From assembly GCA_031267075.1 (NCBI GenBank), contig JAIRZU010000039.1:1-50965 (forward strand): a DNA stretch of 50,965 bases. The letters are read 5' to 3'. The position numbers were made by a program, and so were the translations under genes. Source of the stretch: Holosporales bacterium. Lineage in GTDB: Bacteria; Pseudomonadota; Alphaproteobacteria; RUG11792. Of the stretch, positions 25,922 through 34,972 are shown one piece after another. The notes beneath the pieces were generated by a model, which worked only from the letters and a program-made list of their open reading frames with translations, had not been told where the DNA came from and made no database searches. Numbering within the stretch: the first letter of the stretch is position 1; each line of letters begins with the position of its first letter.

Positions 25922-28900
25922 ATGAACTTCTTTAGCCAATTCATAGGTAACATAGTTGCGGGACTCAGCGAGGGGGGGCTCTCGGTGTCGATGCTCATAT
26001 GTGTCATCTTGGCGGTGGCGTTTGTTGCGATGCTCCTCGTTACGATCTTCACATTGATTTCACTGAAGAGGGCGGAGGTGAAGGCGAAGAAGGGGCTTGG
26101 CCTTCCTCCATCCGCAACACAAGGTAGCGGGGAAAAGGATGAAAGCCCGTCGGATCCAGATGCCGGTAGCCCGTGGCCGATTGGCGAGCTGTTTAATAGG
26201 TACCTGATTACAAAGGGGTACATACGGGCTAATGGAATCGTTAAGTCTTTTTTCAAGGCTATGGATTTCTTGAGGAGTTCACTTGGTGCGGGGTCTAAGT
26301 ACAAGCTGCCGTGGTATATGCTGGTTGGTGGGGAGGGCGTCGGGAAGTCTTCGCTTATGAGGGGCTTCACGAGCAATGAGATTTATAACGATGAGGAAGA
26401 GGATTCGCCATGTACCTGGTGGTTCTTGAAGAACGGTGTTGTCCTAGATATACAGGGCTGCATGTTTTTACCACGCGGCGGGTATAACGCTGATGAGAAG
26501 GGCTGGAACATAATCATCAATATGCTTTCGAGGTACAGGGCAGCAAGACCTCTAAATGGTATAGTCCTAGCCATTTCAGCTGAGGAGCTTTACGGCAAGA
26601 ACAAGCTACCGACCGAGGATCTAGCAAAGAGGGCTCAGTTTGTGGCTCGCAAGTTGCACTTCGCTCAGAGCTACCTTGGGATGAAATTGCCTGTGTATGT
26701 CGTTGTGACGAAGACGGATATCGTCCCAGGATTCCAGAGCTTCTGTTCTGAGATCCCAGTTAGGAATAGAAACAATATGCTGGGGTGGTCATCTCCATAT
26801 GCAATTGATGCTGTCTATAATCCGAAGGTTGTAGATGAGGGGTTTGCCACCCTCGAGAATGAGCTCAATGAAATCCGTATGGAGATACTGACGGAGAGCT
26901 TCACGACGACCACAAGGGATGGCATCTTTGTGTTCCCAAGTGAGCTTCTCACTATCAAGCACTCCCTCGGAATCTACATAGATAACATCTTCAAGTCCTC
27001 CTCCATCGATGAGAGATTCTATTTCAGGGGATTCTATTTCACTGGCGACAGCAAGATGATGCCGCTGTTGCCATTCGATGGGCAGAGCGTATCAAATGGC
27101 GTATCGGATGATACGATGGCGATGATCGGGACTCCAGATGCTGATTTAAATGAAGTTGGGGATGTATCCATCTCACTTAATGATGAAGCATTTACCCCGA
27201 AAAAGATATTCTTTTTTGATGACCTTCTGATAAAGAAAATCTTCGCGGAAGCTGGGGTAGCGTCTCCAATGAGATCCAAGATCTACCGCTCGAACAGGTC
27301 GATCTTCATTGCTAAGGTGTCTACTGCTACCTTCGTCTCCATCGGAAGTTACGGGTTGTTCAATGCGTATGACACGCTGAGACATGACAAGGATGTGCTG
27401 TATCCGTCGCTGTTCAAGATATCATCACTCATCAGGAGTGCTGGGGATCTAACGTACAAGAACCTGCAGGCTGATGGGAATGAGATTCTCGCGGACTGCA
27501 CTAGTAGCTTACTTGCGATAATGCAGCAACTCAGCAATGTTAGATTCTCGTCGATCTTCGTTCCGGCCTCATGGTTCAGCTCAATCAATAGCTTCCTAAC
27601 TGAGACACTTAGAGCTTCGTACCAGAGGGTGATCGTTAGGACTATATATATGAACCTCGTCTTGAAGGCAAGGGAGCTATTAAACATGAAGCCGGAGAGC
27701 AAGTCCACTAGCATCGCCAACGTCTTGAACCCGAGCAGGAGTGCTGAGTATGCACAGCTGAAGCAGTATGTCTTTGGTCTTATTGAGCTTGAAAAGAACA
27801 TAAAGAAGTTTGATGCATTGAGAGCTGCAGGAGATCCGAAGGACCTGAATGACCTCATTTCATATACCTTCCATGGTTCGCTATCAGAAGAGTTTTTGTC
27901 TAATTATCAGGAGGTGCGCCGCATCCTGATAAACACCCCGTTTCCTCCGATAAACCTGGCACCGTATAGGCAGGTCGCATACAATACCCTCATAGGGCTC
28001 TTTCAAAATTACCTCGATACCGTATTCACAGCGGCATCGAAAAATGGAATCGTGTCATCACTTACTGGCTTTGTAACACAGCTCACTAGGCAGAGGTTGC
28101 GGGAAGATCCAGACTGCTCAAAGCTCACTGAGTTCTCTAGGGATTTGACGGCTGCGTGTAAGGAGCTTGGAGAGGAGGGGAAGACGTGGCTTGATAAGGA
28201 TGTGTTTGAGGCCGATAGCGAGTATGACTCCTTGCTTGATGGCGTTGAAACTATGTTCGGTAAGGAGGTATCTCAAAAGCTACTAGATGCTACGGCTGTT
28301 AATTTTGGGTATCTAAAGGCGAAGCTTCTTGAGTTTAACCAAACGCTAAAGCGTGATGCAACAAAGAGCACGGAGAAGGATAAGAAGGGGCCGGAGAAGG
28401 AGTTCCCATCAAGTGGGATATTTACCATTGAGCGCTGCCTCACTCAATTGTGCGCTGAGCCGTTCATGGAGAAGTCTGAGGGGTACAAGTTAATCACCGA
28501 TATCCCAGAAGGGAAGATGATCTTCTGGGATGATGACCTTGTGCAGTATGCCTACGATACCGGGAAGCGCTATGAGCAGTTCATTGCTGTCGGGCTTAAG
28601 AGTTTTCCGAAGGCGCTTCAAGAAGGGATATCGCTGATTGCGAAGGCTAGTGTAGCAAGCTTCATAGCCGACACGGTAGCGAAGTCACAGAGCCTAGTGG
28701 ATGCTCCAACTGGAATTACCTCGGAAATTACATCTGAAGAAATTCTGCAAAAGCAAGTTACTGAGCTTAAGGGGGTGGCTCGTAGACTCGTCAACCTCCT
28801 TGAAATCCTGAAGGATGATAAGTTCGGATTTGTTTTCGGGAATCTGAGGAGCGTCCTAAATATCGTAGGCTTCACGATGCTAAGCCACATTGATAAGCTT

Positions 28901-30460
28901 CTCGAAAATCAAAAGCCCTACATCCCGGCAGATTTGACATTCAAGTTCTGGAATGGGGAGGCAGGTGCTGGGCTCGCCGCATTCTCATCCGCAGATGCCG
29001 AGGAGCTGTCTATGTACATACAGCTGCAGCGTAGCGTAATCTCGAGGCTGGCACTGGACTTCGCTGATCCAATCGTGGAGTTTCTGAACGCCGACGTTGT
29101 GTTTGATCAGAACTTCGGGAGTCACCAGCAGCTCGTAAAGTGGACTAGGATAGTGCAAGCCGTGAAGGGGCTGCAAAAGAAGAATCCGTCCAGCTCTCTG
29201 ATCGCGGCTGAGAGGTTCATAATGAGGACTCTCAACGAGTACACCCTCGACAATATCACATCGAAAATTAGTGAGAAGGATCTCAGCGGAGAGTCTGGAG
29301 ATTATTTCCTAAAGCTCGTCAAGGATATCAAACGCGGCATAATGGCACGAGCAGAGGTTTTGCTGAGGGCGCGGAACGTAGCACGATACGAGTCACTAAG
29401 AGATTACTACTCCAAGCACCTAGATGGGAAGTACCCATTTACCAACTATGACAGATCTCAGCGAATCGCTACCGATGCTGACATTGATTCCGTCAGAGAA
29501 TTCTTCAGGATGTACGACGAGTTTGGAGGGACGCCTGAGAGGGTGTTCGACCAGATATACCAGCTCGGTGATGATGCCAAGGCCCCATATGAGTTCCTGC
29601 AGAAGATACACGATCTAAGGTTATTCTTGGGCGATTTCTTGGGGAGCCAACGTGATGTCATGAAGGTGAATCTGGAGGCCAACTTCGACGTTAACAAACG
29701 CGAGGAGGCTAACACTGATTACCTAGTCGATAGGATTTTCAGGCCTAACGGCGACGCGGCTATCGAACCGATATCACAGGATAAAGCCGGGTTGTGGTAC
29801 TTCGGGGAATCAATAGAGTTCAATTTCAGATGGACAAGCGACGATCCACAGGCCGAGAAGCCGCTCGCAGATCACAACGATCCTGACATCATTATAGATG
29901 ATAGCACGGCGAAGATCCAATGTGTAGGAAATTGGGCTGCCCTCAGAATGCTGCAAAAATATAGAACTGACTCGGTTAATGCAGAGCAGCTCTCTCCTAA
30001 CCAGGTTGTCCTCAGCTTCAGGATTCCGCTTAGCAGTGGGAAGGATGCTAGGATTTCCGTTGGGCTTACACCATCGATTCCGAAGCAGCCTGGCGTCGCG
30101 GCTGTAACTACTTTAAGGGTTCCAGTTCCAGCTGGGAAAATGCCTGAGATACCATCGTCGATTACAGCTGTTGTGAATGAGGCTGTCTTGGTAAATAAGC
30201 TTATATCTTCTACGGGTAGTACCAGTGTATCAGAAGGGAATCAGGATAGCAAGGGAGCTGCTACTACAGCATCTGGAACACCCGAATCGCCAGCGAAACC
30301 AGAAGCCACATCCACACCTACTGCTGCACCAGTTGGAGGACAGAAAGCTCCTCCAACACCAGCCCAACAGGAAGTCCTCGATGTACTAGAATCCGATACA
30401 CCACCAACCGCACAGAATGAAAATTCAGTTGTCGAGATAGCGGAGGAACCAATAAGTTAG
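25922..30460 (+). CDS. tssM: Type VI secretion membrane-complex protein TssM (IcmF family)
   Basis: TssM is the large inner-membrane protein that spans to the outer-membrane lipoprotein TssJ and forms the trans-envelope core with TssL. The 1512-residue product has N-terminal membrane segments at about 20-48. The cytoplasmic NTPase-like domain carries an intact Walker A, GGEGVGKSS, at about 136-144, and LDIQGCMFLP as the likely Walker B region. A further membrane segment is at about 463-480 and a long periplasmic region follows. The end, from about 1415, is an unusual Ala/Pro/Thr/Ser-rich tail (SESTP-like repeats) beyond the normal C-terminus (TssM is usually 1100-1200 residues). It is followed by a box and a strong terminator. 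Confidence 0.92.
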   Translation: MNFFSQFIGNIVAGLSEGGLSVSMLICVILAVAFVAMLLVTIFTLISLKRAEVKAKKGLGLPPSATQGSGEKDESPSDPDAGSPWPIGELFNRYLITKGYIRANGIVKSFFKAMDFLRSSLGAGSKYKLPWYMLVGGEGVGKSSLMRGFTSNEIYNDEEEDSPCTWWFLKNGVVLDIQGCMFLPRGGYNADEKGWNIIINMLSRYRAARPLNGIVLAISAEELYGKNKLPTEDLAKRAQFVARKLHFAQSYLGMKLPVYVVVTKTDIVPGFQSFCSEIPVRNRNNMLGWSSPYAIDAVYNPKVVDEGFATLENELNEIRMEILTESFTTTTRDGIFVFPSELLTIKHSLGIYIDNIFKSSSIDERFYFRGFYFTGDSKMMPLLPFDGQSVSNGVSDDTMAMIGTPDADLNEVGDVSISLNDEAFTPKKIFFFDDLLIKKIFAEAGVASPMRSKIYRSNRSIFIAKVSTATFVSIGSYGLFNAYDTLRHDKDVLYPSLFKISSLIRSAGDLTYKNLQADGNEILADCTSSLLAIMQQLSNVRFSSIFVPASWFSSINSFLTETLRASYQRVIVRTIYMNLVLKARELLNMKPESKSTSIANVLNPSRSAEYAQLKQYVFGLIELEKNIKKFDALRAAGDPKDLNDLISYTFHGSLSEEFLSNYQEVRRILINTPFPPINLAPYRQVAYNTLIGLFQNYLDTVFTAASKNGIVSSLTGFVTQLTRQRLREDPDCSKLTEFSRDLTAACKELGEEGKTWLDKDVFEADSEYDSLLDGVETMFGKEVSQKLLDATAVNFGYLKAKLLEFNQTLKRDATKSTEKDKKGPEKEFPSSGIFTIERCLTQLCAEPFMEKSEGYKLITDIPEGKMIFWDDDLVQYAYDTGKRYEQFIAVGLKSFPKALQEGISLIAKASVASFIADTVAKSQSLVDAPTGITSEITSEEILQKQVTELKGVARRLVNLLEILKDDKFGFVFGNLRSVLNIVGFTMLSHIDKLLENQKPYIPADLTFKFWNGEAGAGLAAFSSADAEELSMYIQLQRSVISRLALDFADPIVEFLNADVVFDQNFGSHQQLVKWTRIVQAVKGLQKKNPSSSLIAAERFIMRTLNEYTLDNITSKISEKDLSGESGDYFLKLVKDIKRGIMARAEVLLRARNVARYESLRDYYSKHLDGKYPFTNYDRSQRIATDADIDSVREFFRMYDEFGGTPERVFDQIYQLGDDAKAPYEFLQKIHDLRLFLGDFLGSQRDVMKVNLEANFDVNKREEANTDYLVDRIFRPNGDAAIEPISQDKAGLWYFGESIEFNFRWTSDDPQAEKPLADHNDPDIIIDDSTAKIQCVGNWAALRMLQKYRTDSVNAEQLSPNQVVLSFRIPLSSGKDARISVGLTPSIPKQPGVAAVTTLRVPVPAGKMPEIPSSITAVVNEAVLVNKLISSTGSTSVSEGNQDSKGAATTASGTPESPAKPEATSTPTAAPVGGQKAPPTPAQQEVLDVLESDTPPTAQNENSVVEIAEEPIS

Positions 30461-30480
30461 GGTTGCGGTTGCCGACTCAA

Positions 30481-30503
30481 ACATGGGCGTAAAAATAATT
30501 TGC
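30481..30503 (+). promoter_or_regulatory. CATGGGCGTAA box downstream of tssM
   Basis: Full-length box starting 20 bases after the tssM stop. The next 35 bases also match the DNA after the box at 43752 (shared CATCCTACCAT). No protein gene follows on this strand, only a terminator 75 bases on. Confidence 0.6.
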
Positions 30504-30577
30504 ATTCCGCAACATATCATCCTACCATAATCATATGAGGTACCTACCCAGGCTACCTCTGAGTTATCAAGACAAAC

Positions 30578-30613
30578 AACAACTCACCGGCTAAAGCCGG
30601 TGAGTTGTTTTTT
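30578..30613 (+). terminator. Intrinsic terminator after tssM
   Basis: A perfect 14-base-pair stem (AACAACTCACCGGC with GCCGGTGAGTTGTT), a four-base TAAA loop and a run of T. It ends the tssKLM transcript or a short RNA started near the box at 30481. The rest of the 300-base gap to dapD holds a piece of the dispersed element and nothing else recognisable. Confidence 0.93.
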
Positions 30614-30641
30614 CTCGTGTATGTAACATATCTGCATGCAT

Positions 30642-30708
30642 AGACCTCTTTCCAAACTCTCCATAATCAGTTTCCTGCTTCATCGATCCGCTGCTCGAAT
30701 GCTCATGT
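30642..30708 (-). repeat. Dispersed element, shortened copy after the tssM terminator
   Basis: AGACCTCTTTCCAAAC joined directly to the opposite-end sequence CTCTCCATAATCAGTTTC, then GCTCGAATGCTCATGT. The two similar ends appear recombined and the middle is lost. Confidence 0.65.
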
Positions 30709-30761
30709 CTGAACTTAGTCACCAACAATAGTTCCATTTCTGAACGCTTGAAGATGGTGAG

Positions 30762-31664
30762 CTAGTCGGCATCTCTTAAGATCTCATTGATGCCAGTCTT
30801 GGACTTGGTCTGGGAGTCTACGGTTTTGACTATCACTCCGCAGGCGATGTTGAGGCCGTTGCTGGGGTAGCTACCGGGGACTACCACGGCTCCACTTGGT
30901 ACGACTCCCCTAAACACCTCACCAGTTTGACGGTCTATGATTTTAGTTGAAGCTGTGAGATTAACACCCGGAGCGATGATAGCATCCTCCTCAACGAGTA
31001 CCCCCTCGAGGACTGAGCTGTGTACTCCTATGAAGCAGTTATCCTCTATGATAACTGGATTTGCTGCGACTGGCTCTAGGACACCTCCGATGCATGCCTG
31101 TGCAGCGATGTGGCATCTGCTTCCGATTTGCGCGCACGATCCTATTGCGGCGTTTATATCGACCATCGTCCCATCCCCTATGTATGCTCCCGTATTGATG
31201 TAGCTCTGCATAATGACGGCGTTCTTTCCGATGTAGGTTCCTTCTCGAATGACAGCGTTAGGAACCTTCCTGTACGTCGGGTCCTCGTAATCAAATTCAA
31301 GGAGGCCGAGTTTATCAAATGAGTCGAATTCGCGCTTCATGCTTTTTCTGAATTTGAACGCCAGGAGGATCGCCTTCTTTATCCACTGCGATACGATCCA
31401 CTTCCCACCATTGGCATTCTCCCCTCCTGGAGATTTGACAGCTACTCTGATCTTCCCGCTTTCCAGAAGGGCGAACACCTCATCGATGCACGCAAGGGTA
31501 TCTAGCTCATTCAATTCTGACTGCCCATTGAAGAGGGATTCAATCTTGGTTTGAAGATCAGAACTCTCCCCAAACTCTCCTTCCTGCTGGGTCGAGGTAC
31601 ACTGCGTGTCTCCTAGCAATAACTCTGATTCTGAAGGTTTTGAAAGAGGTCTATTATTCATCAT
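30762..31664 (-). CDS. dapD: Tetrahydrodipicolinate N-succinyltransferase with repeat-derived N-terminus
   Basis: DapD makes N-succinyl-2-amino-6-ketopimelate on the way to diaminopimelate and lysine, needed for peptidoglycan. The core starts at about residue 36 (LQTKIESLFNGQSEL). The left-handed beta-helix domain shows MVDINAAIGSCAQIGSRCHIAAQACIGG-type hexapeptides (in part: GSRCHIAAQACIGGVLEP) and the tail VVVPGSYPS. E. coli DapD has 274 residues; this one has 300. The extra about 30 N-terminal residues (NRPLSKPSESELLLGDT and following) are a translated copy of the dispersed element with an internal deletion. The start overlaps the end of the transporter gene by 11 bases. It is the last gene of a run that includes dnaA. 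Confidence 0.95.
   Translation of the reverse strand: MMNNRPLSKPSESELLLGDTQCTSTQQEGEFGESSDLQTKIESLFNGQSELNELDTLACIDEVFALLESGKIRVAVKSPGGENANGGKWIVSQWIKKAILLAFKFRKSMKREFDSFDKLGLLEFDYEDPTYRKVPNAVIREGTYIGKNAVIMQSYINTGAYIGDGTMVDINAAIGSCAQIGSRCHIAAQACIGGVLEPVAANPVIIEDNCFIGVHSSVLEGVLVEEDAIIAPGVNLTASTKIIDRQTGEVFRGVVPSGAVVVPGSYPSNGLNIACGVIVKTVDSQTKSKTGINEILRDAD
31568..31657 (-). repeat. Dispersed element forming the start of dapD
   Basis: Internally deleted copy, from AGACCTCTTTCAAAACCTTC to the end sequence GGAGAGTTTGGGG on the coding strand. It is read as RPLSKPSESELLLGDT in DapD. Confidence 0.8.
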
Positions 31665-32973
31665 TTTCCGTATCAGTCAGAAGTTGTGATTTCTTGTTCC
31701 AGGTTAGTGATAGGAACAGGGCGGCGATCAGGGCGGCGGCAGCGGTTGATATCAGCACCGAACCCCACCCATACTTATCTGCTAGGAACCCAGTACCGAG
31801 TCCTGCTATTGCTGTGCCGGCGTATCCGAGTGTCCCTGTAAATCCGGATGCTGTTGCGGCTGCCTTTTTCGATGCGAAATCCACAGCGGCCACCCCTATT
31901 AAAATCTGAGGACCAGATATCAGGAAGCCTATGCATAGCATACAGATGGAGCTGGTAACATGGGATGCCGGGGCAAGCCACAGTACCGTAACAAGCACCC
32001 CTATTGCTAACATGCAAAAAACAGATACTGGGCCGCGCCTGCCTTTAAAGACTTTGTCTGACATGTATCCGGCGCAGATCCCGCCAAACATACTAGCAAC
32101 ATCGAATGCGACCATCTGAAATCCAGCACAGGCGAGAGAGCTTCCTTTTGATTCTAGCAGCAGCGTTGGGCCCCAATTCAGGAATGTCATCCTACATATG
32201 TAGACGAACAAATTCGCAAGGCCAACATACCAGACGAACCTGTTGCAGAGAGCCATCTTGATAGTCTCGGCATACGTGAGCTTCTTCTCACTGGTACTCC
32301 ACTTCTCACACTGAGCTACCGATGCTAGCCCCGTGATCTTCTCAACCGATGGTAGCTTCAGCGACTCTGGTGTATCGCGCAATCTGTTGAATATGACAAT
32401 CGACATGATGATCGCACAGATTCCAGGAATGAAGAAAACATACCGCCACCCCAGGTGCATCAGTATGAATGGAGCAACCGAGACTATCAAGGCGCTCCCT
32501 ATCTGGTGCGAGGTATTCCACAGTGCCCACTTTGTCCCTATCTCAGTTGGGCTATACCAGTGGGTAAGCAGCTTCGCACATGGCGGCCACCCCATCGATT
32601 GGAAGCAGAAGTTAAGAGCCCAAAACACAGCGAAGGCCGGGAGGATCGAACTAAACCCCATTCCAAGATTCATGATGGCGGACACCAGGAGCCCTATGGC
32701 CATCACGTACCTAGCGCTGTACCTATCACCTATCATACCAAATATGCACTTCCCTAGGCCATAGATAATGGCGGCTATCGAAATGACTATCCCGATATCT
32801 GACTTCGTTAGCGATAGATCGGAACATATAGCTGGGATCGCGATTGAGAAGTTCTGCCTGATCAGATAGAAGGATGAGTATCCTATCACTATCGAGTACA
32901 GCGTCCTGAAGCGCCAGTACGAAAACAGCTTATTGCAGCTATCGGAGTATTGTGATTTGCCGTTCTTACTCAC
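31654..32973 (-). CDS. MFS transporter, organophosphate:phosphate antiporter type (UhpC/GlpT-like)
   Basis: A 439-residue, 12-segment membrane transporter of the OPA family, whose members exchange sugar phosphates or glycerol 3-phosphate for phosphate. Family marks are YSSFYLIRQNFSIAIPAI in segment 1, the loop motif GLGKCIFGMIGDRYSAR, and FQSMGWPPCAKLLTHWYSP, a near match to UhpC. TKWALWNTSHQIGSALI follows. In an intracellular bacterium such a carrier would import host phosphorylated metabolites; the exact substrate cannot be told. It is 12 bases downstream of dnaA and overlaps dapD. Confidence 0.88.
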   Translation of the reverse strand: MSKNGKSQYSDSCNKLFSYWRFRTLYSIVIGYSSFYLIRQNFSIAIPAICSDLSLTKSDIGIVISIAAIIYGLGKCIFGMIGDRYSARYVMAIGLLVSAIMNLGMGFSSILPAFAVFWALNFCFQSMGWPPCAKLLTHWYSPTEIGTKWALWNTSHQIGSALIVSVAPFILMHLGWRYVFFIPGICAIIMSIVIFNRLRDTPESLKLPSVEKITGLASVAQCEKWSTSEKKLTYAETIKMALCNRFVWYVGLANLFVYICRMTFLNWGPTLLLESKGSSLACAGFQMVAFDVASMFGGICAGYMSDKVFKGRRGPVSVFCMLAIGVLVTVLWLAPASHVTSSICMLCIGFLISGPQILIGVAAVDFASKKAAATASGFTGTLGYAGTAIAGLGTGFLADKYGWGSVLISTAAAALIAALFLSLTWNKKSQLLTDTENDE

Positions 32974-32984
32974 TGCATCCCTCC

Positions 32985-34319
32985 CTAGTTCTCAAACGAT
33001 TTTGTTAGAATTTCAAAATCGGCAGCGAACATTTTGTCACGCTTAATGAAGTCCTTCATCTTCCTAATGGCGTGAACGACGGTAGTGTGATCTCTGCCAC
33101 CGAAGCTCCTGCCGATATCTGCTAGGGACTTCGTAGTGAGCTCCTTGCAGAGGTACATAGCCACCTGCCTTGCCGTAGCGATAGCTTTCTGCCGCTTCGG
33201 TGAATTCAGATCAGATAGCTTAACACTGTAGAATTCACACACTCTCCTTTGGATTAGCTCCACCGTGATAAACTTCTCATTAGAGCGGAGGAGATCACTT
33301 AGGACCTCCTGTGCGACAGTAATTGTGATATCACGACCAATGAGTGTGACGTGTGCTACGACCCTGTTCAAGGCTCCCTCGAGTTCCCTTATGTTCGATG
33401 TAATCTTAAATGCCAGGAACTCCAGGACATCACCAGGGATGCTCATTTTGTATTGCTTAGATTTCGCCTGCAGGATTCCCAGTCTCAATTCATAACTGGT
33501 GGGATGCACGTCCGCTACCAAGCCCCAGCCGAGCCTCGATTTCAGCCTATCTTCCACTCCCTCCAAGTCAGATGGGGATTTATCAGCTGACAGCACAATC
33601 TGTCTGTTGTTATCTACGAGGTCGTTGAATGTGTGGAAGAACTCTTCCTGAGTCGTATCCTTCCCGCCTATGAACTGGACATCATCTATCATCAGGATGT
33701 CCACGTTTCTAAACATCTCCTTGAACGACATCGTATCTTTGAAGCGTAGTGATTTGATGAACAGGTACATGAATTTCTCAGCTGATATGTAGATGACTTT
33801 CTTCTTCTTATGCACCTTCATAACATGCCATGCGATAGCGTGCATCAGGTGGGTCTTCCCAAGGCCTACTCCGCCGTATAAAAATAGCGGATTAAATTGA
33901 GGGGTGTCGGCTTCAGCTACCCGTATCGCAGCTGCATATGCAAACTCGTTTGGCTTACCTACGACGAAGTTCTCAAATGTGAATCGCTTGTCTAGAACGG
34001 AGATGCTTTTGACATCCTCCTGATCATCAGTTGAGTTTGCAACCACATCCTGGTTGTTGCAGTCGTACACCTCTATGTTTAGGAATTTGACGTTGCACCC
34101 ATATGAGTTAATAACGCTTATGATCTCAGTAGAGAATCGCGATAGTACATTGTCTCTCACGAAGTTTGATGGGGCGGAGAGCTTGAGTATCCCATCGTCA
34201 CACCCGATAACTCCAAGTTTAGATATCCAGGCCTTAACTGACTTCTCGCCCACCATCGTCTTCAGATCGTTTTCAGCCTCACTCCAGATTTGCGTTAGTA
34301 CTTGTTCGTTTGATGACAT
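32985..34319 (-). CDS. dnaA: Chromosomal replication initiator DnaA
   Basis: DnaA binds DnaA boxes and melts the origin to start replication. Domain I is at about 1-80, then a short linker. The AAA+ domain begins RFTFENFVVGKPNEFAYAA, with Walker A GGVGLGKTH at 149-157 and Walker B ILMIDDVQFIGG at about 208-219. The C-terminal box-binding domain carries the signature GGRDHTTVVHAIRKM at about 416-430. The length of 444 is typical. The gene starts one base after the stop of a lipoprotein gene upstream and is followed after 12 bases by a transporter, so dnaA sits inside a mixed operon instead of next to dnaN or an origin. Confidence 0.97.
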   Translation of the reverse strand: MSSNEQVLTQIWSEAENDLKTMVGEKSVKAWISKLGVIGCDDGILKLSAPSNFVRDNVLSRFSTEIISVINSYGCNVKFLNIEVYDCNNQDVVANSTDDQEDVKSISVLDKRFTFENFVVGKPNEFAYAAAIRVAEADTPQFNPLFLYGGVGLGKTHLMHAIAWHVMKVHKKKKVIYISAEKFMYLFIKSLRFKDTMSFKEMFRNVDILMIDDVQFIGGKDTTQEEFFHTFNDLVDNNRQIVLSADKSPSDLEGVEDRLKSRLGWGLVADVHPTSYELRLGILQAKSKQYKMSIPGDVLEFLAFKITSNIRELEGALNRVVAHVTLIGRDITITVAQEVLSDLLRSNEKFITVELIQRRVCEFYSVKLSDLNSPKRQKAIATARQVAMYLCKELTTKSLADIGRSFGGRDHTTVVHAIRKMKDFIKRDKMFAADFEILTKSFEN

Positions 34320-34835
34320 CTAACCGTTGCCCAGTTTCTTTGTTAGTGCTTCAAGGTCAATGTTGTGATGCACCTCCATCTTGTTAGGTAGGAACCTTAC
34401 AGTTATGCGGTTCGAAACTCCGACATTTTCCATAAACTTTCCTGGGGTTAGATACTTCGCGAATAGGAATGCTGCCTTCGCCTTCGTCCTGGATTTTATA
34501 TCTACGCGGTACCCCTTCCTATCACGCCCAGGAACTAGGTCGATTTTGAAGATCTCTATCGAGTCTTTATATGTCTTCTCCAGTGAGGTAGTGGCCTGGA
34601 AGTAGCCCTTTGCATCCATTGTCTGGAGCCTCATACACAGGTCATTCGAACACGCTACAACTATGTGGCAGCTAAACGCATTGCCATTATTCGCCTTTGG
34701 ATCGACCTCAAAATCTACCTCTTGAAGCCACACGAGTGTCTCGGGAAGAATGCCGCACGCCGCCACTATTAACCCAATTGTCGCTAGGAGCCACAGGCTA
34801 TGTGCTTTTCTTACTACAAACATTAAGCGCGTCAC
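34320..34835 (-). CDS. Lipoprotein, TssJ-like candidate
   Basis: A 171-residue product with a signal peptide ending in a lipobox (GLIVAACG, Cys27). The mature part reads like the beta-sandwich of TssJ, the outer-membrane lipoprotein of type VI systems: VDFEVDPKANNG, a small strand region, SNDLCMRLQTMDAKGYF, then IDLVPGRDRKGYRVDI and AKAAFLFAKYLTPGKF. These correspond in order and spacing to the TssJ pattern of a residue-N segment, an L-x(n)-F segment, the PG turn and the final R-Y-x-G-V-A-x-F-like strand. This is similarity by eye, not proof. Its stop abuts the dnaA start. A tssJ is otherwise missing from the tssKLM genes 4 kb away. Confidence 0.45.
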   Translation of the reverse strand: MTRLMFVVRKAHSLWLLATIGLIVAACGILPETLVWLQEVDFEVDPKANNGNAFSCHIVVACSNDLCMRLQTMDAKGYFQATTSLEKTYKDSIEIFKIDLVPGRDRKGYRVDIKSRTKAKAAFLFAKYLTPGKFMENVGVSNRITVRFLPNKMEVHHNIDLEALTKKLGNG

Positions 34836-34972
34836 ACAGGAAAGGTTGGGGCTATATTAGCACACCAGCAGGATGATGATGCCAACCAATCTCCTGGCTT
34901 ACAGCATGCAACAGGAGACCGTATGGAACTATTCGAAATAACACATTTTAAGCTTTGCACTGCAGTACCATT

